A stretch of DNA of 20,618 bases from a virus, in the IMG/VR virus record IMGVR_UViG_3300043786_000772, positions 1 to 20,618 of that record; one strand, given 5' to 3'. Of this stretch, positions 7,569 to 13,568 are shown piece after piece. Numbering within the stretch: position 1 is the stretch's first letter; every line of letters begins with the position of its first letter. The translations under genes were made by a program, and so were the position numbers. The notes under the pieces are model-generated. The model did no database searches and was not told the DNA's origin. It saw only the letters and a program-made list of their open reading frames with translations.

Positions 7569-8077
7569 CCTGGTACCCATCCTTTGTTGAACTCGGCGTG
7601 ACTTCGTGAAACCACTTCGGGCAATCCTGCCTTTTCGGCCAACCGCTCGACCTCTTCCTCCTCCATCTGGAGCAAGAACTGAACGTCATCCTTCTCGATG
7701 CCGCCGTCGAGCAAGGACCGGACGATCTCGGCCATCGGGAGAACGTGATGCTCGCCACGGGCGCGGTTGTGACGAATCGTGGACATCATCCGGTGCTCGC
7801 GGCTCCCGGCAATCCGAACGATCGGCACTTTGCCCTTGGTGAGTTTCTTGATTTCTTTATCGCCTGACACTCGCCAGCGATGCTCGCCATCGACGATGAC
7901 AGGCTTCTTTCCGCTGCCGTCATCGAACACGACGATAGGCTGCGTCCAGCCGTCTTCAAGGATCGAAACCTTGAGGAGCCGGTGCTCGGGCGGCGGTTGC
8001 TTGTTCGGGTTGTAGTCGTTCGGCTCGATGGAATCGCGGTCAACCCATTCGACTAAATCAAGCGGCTGTTTCTTCAT
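7565..8077 (-). CDS. IbrB-like ParB/sulfiredoxin-fold protein
   Basis: This 170-residue protein starts at ATG 8077, overlapping the IbrA-like stop (ATGA). It shows ParB N-terminal domain features: EPNDYNPN (18-25), VIVDGEHRWR (60-69, the ParB box II position), and KVPIVRI. It then has TIRHNRARGEHHVLPMAEIV (100-119), a segment characteristic of IbrB-type proteins. IbrB is known from E. coli, encoded next to the PP-loop protein IbrA; the pair affects expression of immunoglobulin-binding genes but its biochemistry is not established. ParB-type domains bind CTP or cleave nucleotides or DNA. The adjacency to an IbrA-like gene reproduces the known pair in the order A then B. I expect the two products to work together; the activity is unknown. 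Confidence 0.88.
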   Translation of the reverse strand: MKKQPLDLVEWVDRDSIEPNDYNPNKQPPPEHRLLKVSILEDGWTQPIVVFDDGSGKKPVIVDGEHRWRVSGDKEIKKLTKGKVPIVRIAGSREHRMMSTIRHNRARGEHHVLPMAEIVRSLLDGGIEKDDVQFLLQMEEEEVERLAEKAGLPEVVSRSHAEFNKGWVPG

Positions 8078-9249
8078 GCCTGAGCCCTCTTCTTTCTTTG
8101 CTTGAGTACGAAGTTGTTCGCCTTGGTGTTGACTTTGCGAAACTGCCTGCCGAACTTGTTGCCGCCAACCCGCGCAACGATGCAAATATCCTTCCAGCAA
8201 TATCCGGTCTCATGATGCGGATCGGCGTCAGGAATAGGCTCTGATGTCCTGTTGCGGTGCACGCTGCACAGTTTGCGAATACACTCTGCAACCTCGGCCT
8301 TTGCCTTGCCTTCAAGCGACTCCAGCAACTCCATAGTGTGCTGTTGCCACGTTAGACCAGCAGGTAAGTCTTGGTCGGAGAGCCCAAACCCGTAGAGAGA
8401 GGTATTGGCATACCTTGCTGCCGTTGCTGCCCCGGCTACTCGCTGAGTCATCTTCCCCCAGAGTTCGGGCCAGCATACCTTGAACTTGTGAAGCCCTCGG
8501 ATTGGCTGCTCTCCGAAGGGCGGGGCGCATCGCTGGTTGTGCCGAGAAACTCCTGCCTTCTCCATAACGTCGTAGGCCGTGTTGTGATCCCAGCCGTAAA
8601 TCAGCGGCGCGCGCCACACGTCCTCCGTGTTCCAGTCGTAAATGGGGTACGCTCTCGTGATCCATCTGTAGTCTGGATCGGCAGTCAGGAAAGCCTCATC
8701 AGTTATGTGCTTCGGTTTTTGGGCAATCATTCCGAATCGACTCATCGACTCCTGGCACCGTATGCCAAGAATCTGACAAACCGTTCCGTTGCTCGGCCCG
8801 AACACCAATGGTGCCGACTGAGGAATGGCCATCCCGAGTTTGAATCCTCGCAGTTCCGTAATCGCCTCTGGCGGCAAGTCGCGGACCCACTTCTCGCGAT
8901 CATCTGGAAGCCACGGATACCAGTGCGGCTGTTTCTCAGAGCAAGCGTTTTTGTGCTGCACCGGGATGCAGTACCAGTGAAAACGAACCTCTGGCAACTG
9001 AGACACGCGGCGCATGTAGTCAACGGTATCTGGAGGGATTGCCTCCTCGTCAAATGATAAAACGTCCAGCGGTAACTGGCCGCGCCGCCGCGCCGCTTCG
9101 ATCGCGATGTTGAGGCAAGCCGTGGAGTCCTTGCCGCCACTGAAACTAACCACGACTTTGTCGAACTTGTCGAAGCACAGTTCGACCCGCTTGACAGCAA
9201 GGTCGTAGCATGTCTCTTCAGTGTGCTTCTTTGATCTAGTCTTAGGCAC
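8074..9249 (-). CDS. IbrA-like PP-loop (PAPS-reductase-type) protein
   Basis: The chosen start is GTG at 9249, with GGAGG ten bases upstream and an eight-base overlap with the preceding ParB-like stop; this gives 391 residues. An ATG at 9312 would overlap the previous gene by 71 bases and add 21 non-conserved residues. The PP-loop is VVVSFSGGKDSTACLNIA (SGGKDS at 37-42). Further family segments include DVLSFDEEAIPPDTVDYMRR, GIRCQESMSRFG, PIYDWNTEDVW and the C-terminal Cys/His-containing region. Length and blocks match the IbrA/DUF3440 type rather than classic PAPS reductase (about 240-300 residues). DndC of the DNA phosphorothioation system is a distant relative with the same ATP-activating core. 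The protein probably adenylates an unknown substrate; the IbrB-like partner is encoded immediately downstream. Confidence 0.9.
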   Translation of the reverse strand: MPKTRSKKHTEETCYDLAVKRVELCFDKFDKVVVSFSGGKDSTACLNIAIEAARRRGQLPLDVLSFDEEAIPPDTVDYMRRVSQLPEVRFHWYCIPVQHKNACSEKQPHWYPWLPDDREKWVRDLPPEAITELRGFKLGMAIPQSAPLVFGPSNGTVCQILGIRCQESMSRFGMIAQKPKHITDEAFLTADPDYRWITRAYPIYDWNTEDVWRAPLIYGWDHNTAYDVMEKAGVSRHNQRCAPPFGEQPIRGLHKFKVCWPELWGKMTQRVAGAATAARYANTSLYGFGLSDQDLPAGLTWQQHTMELLESLEGKAKAEVAECIRKLCSVHRNRTSEPIPDADPHHETGYCWKDICIVARVGGNKFGRQFRKVNTKANNFVLKQRKKRAQA

Positions 9250-9877
9250 CGGTGCTTGCCCTCCATGCCGCGAAGATCGCGCAGAGCGTGTCGCCAGCGG
9301 TCTTGGTTCCAAAGGTTTCCTTCGCGTCCTTCATGATTCCACGGACGGCCGACTCCTGGGCCACCGTCAGCGGAACCGAGAACTGAACGTAGTCCTCGTA
9401 CTGCTCAAGCACCTCGTCGGCAGGATTCTCGTTGCCGCCAAGATCTGCGGCCGTCTGTTTCATCTGTGCCTGAATGCTGTCTTCGTACTGCTTTGATAAC
9501 ATGACCTGCAACGCCTCGCTGCCCGTGTTCACGCTGCGAAGCAGTTCATCCAACTTGGCCGCGTCGGAGTCGGCCATCGCAGCAAGCGGATCGAGCGTAG
9601 CCAGAATCTTGTCGGCCTCGGTCTCGGTCACATCGAGAACCAGCACCGGCACGTCGCCGTCGCCAAGCGTCTCGGCACGGAGGTGGCCGTCGATCAGCAT
9701 GAGCGAGCCGTCTGGCAACTCACGTGCGAGGCAGGCGTCGGCAAGGCCGACCTCGGCCAGCACGCCCCGGAGGGCATCTTGCTGGGCTTTGGGGTGTGTC
9801 CGCCAGTTCTTCGGATTGGGTCGGAGGTCGCTAGCAGGGACCATACGGAGCGATTTGACGCGGTTTCGAATGTTCAT
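9242..9877 (-). CDS. ParB-like nuclease-domain protein, first gene of the cassette
   Basis: This 211-residue protein has a ParB N-terminal fold signature: ASDLRPNPKNWRTHP (15-29) and LMLIDGHLRAETL (59-71, box II position), followed by VPVLVLDVTETEADKILATL. In many phages such domains precede or are fused to DNA methyltransferases; no methyltransferase is visible here. The last 60 residues form a separate helical tail. It differs from the IbrB-like protein in sequence and size, so the cassette has two distinct ParB-type proteins flanking the IbrA-like enzyme. The ATG at 9877 has no clear ribosome binding site. It follows the 191-base non-coding gap, so a promoter or leader probably lies there. 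The role may be sequence recognition, CTP use or nucleotide cleavage; none is shown by the sequence alone. Confidence 0.85.
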   Translation of the reverse strand: MNIRNRVKSLRMVPASDLRPNPKNWRTHPKAQQDALRGVLAEVGLADACLARELPDGSLMLIDGHLRAETLGDGDVPVLVLDVTETEADKILATLDPLAAMADSDAAKLDELLRSVNTGSEALQVMLSKQYEDSIQAQMKQTAADLGGNENPADEVLEQYEDYVQFSVPLTVAQESAVRGIMKDAKETFGTKTAGDTLCAIFAAWRASTGA

Positions 9878-9947
9878 GTGTGGGAACTATTGGCTAGTGG
9901 AAACGGGCCTCAGAACGCATGTGCGGGGCTCGCGGAAGGGGGGGGCT

Positions 9948-9985
9948 AAAAACTCCCGGCCACGTGAGCCTAGGATGCAACCGGG
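9948..9985 (-). terminator. Possible weak intrinsic terminator, alternative fold to the 9981-10005 hairpin
   Basis: In the minus-strand transcript CCCGG (9985-9981) can pair with CCGGG (9959-9955), leaving a 21-base loop, and five U (9952-9948) follow two bases later. The stem is short and the loop long, so termination would be weak. The same CCCGG is also the 3' arm of the hairpin at 9981-10005, so the two folds exclude each other. Confidence 0.25.
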
Positions 9986-10005
9986 GTTTTTATCGGAAGC
10001 CCCGG
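9981..10005 (-). promoter_or_regulatory. Hairpin in the cassette leader
   Basis: CCGGGG and CCCCGG (9981-9986 and 10000-10005) form a perfect six-pair stem with a 13-base loop, about 100 bases upstream of the ParB-like start. It competes with the possible terminator fold at 9948-9985. An attenuator-like switch is one reading; a simple repeat in a G/C-rich gap is the other. Confidence 0.4.
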
Positions 10006-10015
10006 GCAAGGCTTG

Positions 10016-10046
10016 ACCCACCCCCCCTGTCGGGGGGTCTGTGGGT
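10016..10046. repeat. G/C-rich inverted repeat beside the HNH gene
   Basis: Bases 10020-10026 pair with 10032-10038 (seven pairs, mostly C-G) around a five-base loop. Flanking ACCC (10016-10019) and GGGT (10043-10046) can extend the structure after an internal loop. It lies 23 bases after the HNH stop. There is no U-run in either direction, so it is not a classic terminator. It may block or stabilise the transcript end, or be a protein-binding site. Confidence 0.5.
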
Positions 10047-10068
10047 TGTTATATCGGTCTTCGGCAAC

Positions 10069-10410
10069 TCAGTGCCCTCCAGAAAGTCGATGCTGATCGG
10101 TTTTTGTCTTGCTGGCGTGGCACGCGATGCAGAGGCACTGCCCGCCATCCACGTCATACCGACTGCGTCCATCCTCGCAGCGGTCGGTCCCGTGCACCAC
10201 GGGCGATACGTGATCCGCGTGCGCCTCCCTCTTGTTCGCGCACACTCGCCCGCACCGGCGACACGTCCACGCGTCACGCAGGAGCACAGCCATCCGCCAC
10301 GCCCGGTGCCGCTCGTCGCAGTAGCCACGCTGGTAGGCGTTGGGTCGAGCCTCGGGCCTGCGTGGCGTGCGGAGCCGAGGAGGGCGGCACGTCGGTATCC
10401 GCTGCGGCAT
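10069..10410 (-). CDS. HNH endonuclease
   Basis: This 113-residue protein has a Cys4 zinc-stabilised HNH fold: CRRCGRVC (50-57), the HADHVSPVV block (64-72, with Asp66-His67 as metal and catalytic site) and CLCIACHASKT (92-102). The central Asn of the motif, usual about five residues before the first Cys of the last block, appears to be Gly here (GGQCLC). Many HNH proteins vary at this point. Phage HNH proteins of this size often act with the terminase in cutting DNA during packaging, especially in phages with HK97-type terminases. Here the gene is separated from the terminase genes by the modification-like cassette. The ATG is four bases after the gmd-like stop. A homing endonuclease is the less likely alternative. 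Confidence 0.88.
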   Translation of the reverse strand: MPQRIPTCRPPRLRTPRRPEARPNAYQRGYCDERHRAWRMAVLLRDAWTCRRCGRVCANKREAHADHVSPVVHGTDRCEDGRSRYDVDGGQCLCIACHASKTKTDQHRLSGGH

Positions 10411-10414
10411 AGCC

Positions 10415-11383
10415 TCACGCTACCACGCGTCCCCGTAACGCTTGCAGTTCTGCGTCCATCATCCCCGCTACCAACCCCTCGAACGTCACGCTCGGCACCC
10501 AGCCCAACTGCCTGCGTGCCTTACTCGCGTCGCCCTGTAGCAGGTCCACCTCGGCCGGTCGGTAGTAGCGCGGGTCGATCTCCACGTGGTCGCGGTAGTC
10601 CAGCCCCACGTGGGCGAACGCCCGCTCGCAGAACTCCCGCACGCTGTGCGTCTCGCCGGTCGCGATGACGTAGTCGTCGGGTTCGTCCTGTTGCAGCATG
10701 AGCCACATGGCCTCGACGTAGTCCGCTGCGTAGCCCCAATCACGCCGGGCGTCGAGGTTGCCCAGGTACAGCGTCTCGGGGATGCCGCTGGCGATGCGTG
10801 CCGCTGCCCGCGTGATCTTGCGGGTGACGAACGTCTCGCCGCGCCGAGGGCTCTCATGGTTGAAGAGGATTCCGCACGAGGCGTGCATCCCGTAGCTCTC
10901 GCGGTAGTTCACCGTGATCCAGTGAGCGTAGACCTTCGCCACGCCGTACGGTGATCGTGGCCGAAACGGCGTCGTCTCCCGCTGGGGTGTCTCGGCGACC
11001 TGCCCGTACATCTCGGAGGAGGACGCTTGATAGACGCGGCATCCCGGCACGACGCGTGCTGCTTCGAGGACGTTGAGCGCTCCGATGCCGACCGCTTCCG
11101 CCGTGTACGCGGGCTGGTCGAACGACACCCGTACGTGGCTCTGTGCCGCGAGGTTGTAGAGCTCGTCGGGTTCGATCTCAGCGACGAGCCGTGCCATCGC
11201 ACCGCCGTCGGTCACGTCGCCGTAGTGGAGGTTGAGCCGGTTGAAGATGTGCTCGATCCGCTGCGTGCCGAACGTGCTCGACCGTCGCACGATGCCGTGG
11301 ACGACGTAGCCCTTCGCGAGCAGGAGCTCGGCGAGGTAGGAGCCATCCTGCCCGGTGATGCCGGTGATCAGAGCGACGCGCAT
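10415..11383 (-). CDS. gmd: GDP-mannose 4,6-dehydratase
   Basis: The enzyme converts GDP-D-mannose to GDP-4-keto-6-deoxy-D-mannose, the first step to GDP-L-fucose and other GDP-6-deoxysugars. The 322-residue protein shows the NADP-binding motif [13 protein letters not shown] (7-19), the [12 protein letters not shown] block (77-88), catalytic SSSEMYG (121-127) and YxxxK at 146-150 (SPYGVAK). It also has [16 protein letters not shown] (175-190), which is diagnostic for GMD. The start is ATG 11383, because GGAGG lies just upstream; a GTG at 11398 is weaker. The gene overlaps the GDP-fucose synthase gene by 16 bases. The product acts in the cytosol of the infected host and should be fed by the host GDP-mannose pool, since no mannose-activation gene is visible. 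Confidence 0.97.
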   Translation of the reverse strand: MRVALITGITGQDGSYLAELLLAKGYVVHGIVRRSSTFGTQRIEHIFNRLNLHYGDVTDGGAMARLVAEIEPDELYNLAAQSHVRVSFDQPAYTAEAVGIGALNVLEAARVVPGCRVYQASSSEMYGQVAETPQRETTPFRPRSPYGVAKVYAHWITVNYRESYGMHASCGILFNHESPRRGETFVTRKITRAAARIASGIPETLYLGNLDARRDWGYAADYVEAMWLMLQQDEPDDYVIATGETHSVREFCERAFAHVGLDYRDHVEIDPRYYRPAEVDLLQGDASKARRQLGWVPSVTFEGLVAGMMDAELQALRGRVVA

Positions 11384-12294
11384 TGATCCCTCCACCACGC
11401 GACCGTCTCGGCGATTCCGTTCTCCAGGCTAACACTCGGCGTCCACCCGAGGATTTCGCGGGCTCGCGTGGCATCCACCGCACGGCGTGGCTGACCGTCG
11501 GGCTTCGAGGAGTCCCAGCGGATCATGCCCATGTAGCCGCACTCACCCGCGATCATCTCGGCGAGCTTCCTCATCTGCACCTCGCCGCCGCCGCCCAGGT
11601 TGATCGGGTCGGGTGTCGTCACCGTCTCCGCTGCTCGCACGATGCCCTCGGCAGCGTCATCGACGTGGAGGAACTCTCGCGACGCACAGCCCGTGCCCCA
11701 GAGCGTCACCGGATCGGTTCGGCAGAATCGGCGGATCATCGCCGGGATGACGTGCGACGATGCCGGATCGAAGTTATCAAAAGGCCCGTAGAGGTTCGTC
11801 GGAATCACAACGGCACCGGGGAGCGAATACTGCTTGTGGTATTGCTTGAGGAGTTCGTACACCGCTCGCTTCGCCACGCCGTACCCGGCGTTCGTTTTTT
11901 CTGGGTAGCCGTTCCAGAGATCCGACTCGACGAACGGCACGGGCGGATCGAGTGGATAACTGCACACCGTCCCGACGACGACGACCTTCTCGACCTCGAA
12001 CCGTCGGCACTGCTCGATCACGTGCAGCCCCATCGCGAGATTGGCGTAGGTGAACCGTCCCGGCGTCGCCATGTTCGCCCCGATGCCGCCGACTTCGGCC
12101 GCGAGGTGCAGAACGACTTCGGGTCGGTGGTCGTCGAAGAGGTCGATCGTGTCCTCCTCGCTGGTCAGGTCGCACGCGACCCTGCGAGGCACGATCACGT
12201 GGCGGCATCCGCGACCGTGCAACACGCGACAGACTGCCTTGCCGAGAAACCCGGCACCGCCCGTGACGAGGATTCGCTTGGTTGATATGTCCAT
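11368..12294 (-). CDS. fcl: GDP-L-fucose synthase (GDP-4-keto-6-deoxymannose epimerase-reductase)
   Basis: This 308-residue short-chain dehydrogenase-type enzyme makes GDP-L-fucose from the GMD product. It shows the dinucleotide motif [14 protein letters not shown] (8-21), CDLT, the [18 protein letters not shown] block (61-78), the VVGTVCSYP segment (107-114) and YGVAK at 138-142. [11 protein letters not shown] and [12 protein letters not shown] are further family blocks. The VGGIGAN segment is typical of GDP-fucose synthases rather than of other epimerases. The start chosen is ATG 12294, giving a compact N-terminus; a GTG at 12312 is possible. Neither has a strong ribosome binding site. It lies between a glycosyltransferase gene and gmd, so the three genes form a plausible GDP-fucose production and transfer unit. 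Confidence 0.95.
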   Translation of the reverse strand: MDISTKRILVTGGAGFLGKAVCRVLHGRGCRHVIVPRRVACDLTSEEDTIDLFDDHRPEVVLHLAAEVGGIGANMATPGRFTYANLAMGLHVIEQCRRFEVEKVVVVGTVCSYPLDPPVPFVESDLWNGYPEKTNAGYGVAKRAVYELLKQYHKQYSLPGAVVIPTNLYGPFDNFDPASSHVIPAMIRRFCRTDPVTLWGTGCASREFLHVDDAAEGIVRAAETVTTPDPINLGGGGEVQMRKLAEMIAGECGYMGMIRWDSSKPDGQPRRAVDATRAREILGWTPSVSLENGIAETVAWWRDQCASL

Positions 12295-12320
12295 GCCCGC
12301 ATGGTGCGGCACGTGTCAAC

Positions 12321-13256
12321 TCAGCCGTCCTCGTTTCGGCTCGCGAAGTAGCCTCGCACCCACTCGACGAGTTGCGGCGGTGCCGAGTCCGTCCAGCGGA
12401 GCAGCCCGTTCTCGTCCACCTCGACGTGCGTCGCCGGGTCATAGCCGCCGTTCACGACCGGATACCACCGGGAGTGGTACTGGCGGTCGGCGAGGCTCCC
12501 GTGGTGCAGGTGCATCGCGTCACCGGGCAGGCACGCGATCTCGCCTCGGACCTTCGCGTACGCCACCTCGCTCCACTCGCGGAAATGCCGTGCCATCGGC
12601 TCGTTCATTAGTCGCAGGCATCTTTTGACCTGATGCCCCGTCCATCCCTCGACCATCATCGAGTCGCCGCTGCCTACGATGTGCCGATCATAGAGCGGCC
12701 AGATGTCGCGTCGTGCCGCCCACGCACCGCCAGGGCAGCAGTTCTGTTCGCTCAGATACCTTTCGCAGCGATGCCCGACGCACAGCTTCTTGCTCTCGAT
12801 CTGCCCGTCAGGCCCTGCACAGTGCCACTCGTTCCACATCTGCACCACCGGCCACTCTTCGAGCGTGCGGCACAGCCGCTCGGGCCACTGGTGGTCGAGG
12901 AAGACCATGTCGGCGTCGATCCATGCGATTTTGTCGAAGCAGTCGGGCAGGCGTTCGACCGCGAGGTTGATGAGGCGCTCTTTCTGCCAGAGCACGTTGC
13001 GGTCTCCGCCTCGGACCCTGAGCCACGCGTCGTCGCACGTGTAGTCCTGCCCTTCATAGGCGAGCTCTACGTTGAAAGTAGGCACGCCCCACCACTTCAT
13101 CTCGTGGAGGAACCGTAGGTAGTTCCTCCGCAGCGACTTCCACCCAGCCGGGTTCCAGAACACGCACACCACGGCGAGCTCGCCGGGTAGCGGCACCCGC
13201 TCGCGTCGCTCGCGCTGCGGCTCTTCGCGACGCAGGATCGACGACAGGACGACCAT
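12321..13256 (-). CDS. Putative glycosyltransferase (GT-A-like fold)
   Basis: This 311-residue protein begins with a polar N-terminus and then AVVCVFWNPAGWKSLRRNYLRF (28-49, written here in part: residues of the first beta strand and helix). NVLWQKERLINLAVERL and KIAWIDADMVFLDHQWP follow; the DAD at 114-116 fits the DxD metal and sugar-nucleotide site of GT-A enzymes. Further on, NCCPGGAWAARRDIWP and MHLHHGSLADRQYHSRW resemble acceptor-side segments of this kind of phage glycosyltransferase. It lacks a signal peptide or membrane segment, so it is cytosolic. It is directly followed by fcl and gmd, so GDP-fucose is a plausible donor. The acceptor could be a fibre protein, host surface sugar or phage DNA; the sequence does not decide. 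Confidence 0.8.
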   Translation of the reverse strand: MVVLSSILRREEPQRERRERVPLPGELAVVCVFWNPAGWKSLRRNYLRFLHEMKWWGVPTFNVELAYEGQDYTCDDAWLRVRGGDRNVLWQKERLINLAVERLPDCFDKIAWIDADMVFLDHQWPERLCRTLEEWPVVQMWNEWHCAGPDGQIESKKLCVGHRCERYLSEQNCCPGGAWAARRDIWPLYDRHIVGSGDSMMVEGWTGHQVKRCLRLMNEPMARHFREWSEVAYAKVRGEIACLPGDAMHLHHGSLADRQYHSRWYPVVNGGYDPATHVEVDENGLLRWTDSAPPQLVEWVRGYFASRNEDG

Positions 13257-13568
13257 TCACTCGCCCGCCGCGACCACGCCCTGCTCGACGCCGACCTTCG
13301 CCACGTATGCCATCAACGCCCCCACCGCCGCCGCGAGGTCCGCGTCGGCCTCCGCTCCCGCGAGCAGGTCGCGGACGTGGAGCCGCACCGGCTCGGCCGG
13401 TGCCTCTTCGACGCCGGTCTCGGTGGTGCGGAATCGGACGAGTGTCACGCGGGCCTCGGCCTCGCCGCCGACGACACTGGACACAACGATCTCGCGGACC
13501 CACAGGCGGTCGTACGTGGCTGCGTAAGACAGCGGCTCGGCAGCGTACAGAGTGGGGATGTCAGCCAT
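13257..13568 (-). CDS. Small unknown protein after the large fibre gene
   Basis: This 103-residue protein starts with ATG 13568, overlapping the fibre stop by eight bases, and ends one codon before the glycosyltransferase ATG. GAGGAG lies seven bases upstream of its start only if read inside the end of the fibre gene, so translation is well supported. The sequence has a beta-rich first half (LWVREIVVSSVVGGEAEARVT) and an acidic, Ala-rich helical second half. There is no signal peptide, membrane segment or metal motif. I do not recognise a family. Its place directly after a long fibre gene suggests a fibre-assembly or capping role, which is inference only. Confidence 0.65.
   Translation of the reverse strand: MADIPTLYAAEPLSYAATYDRLWVREIVVSSVVGGEAEARVTLVRFRTTETGVEEAPAEPVRLHVRDLLAGAEADADLAAAVGALMAYVAKVGVEQGVVAAGE

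Larger units (their letters stand above)
9878..10068. other. Longest non-coding gap in the window; G/C runs and inverted repeats
   Basis: This 191-base gap separates the HNH gene from the ParB-led cassette; all other gaps in the window are shorter than 100 bases. It holds a run of eight G (9938-9945), a run of seven C (10021-10027), a run of six G (10032-10037) and several inverted repeats listed separately. I could not place a convincing sigma-70 promoter. Possible roles are a terminator/promoter junction between two transcripts, a regulatory leader for the cassette, or a packaging (cos-like) site beside the HNH gene. None is proven. Confidence 0.6.

Noticed and set aside
8077-8200. Upstream extension of the IbrB-like gene
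   Set aside because: The extra 41 residues lie inside the IbrA-like gene and are low-complexity; the ATGA-coupled ATG at 8077 matches the family start.
10016-10046. Intrinsic terminator after the HNH gene
   Set aside because: The hairpin is strong but no U-run follows in either direction, so it is listed only as an inverted repeat.
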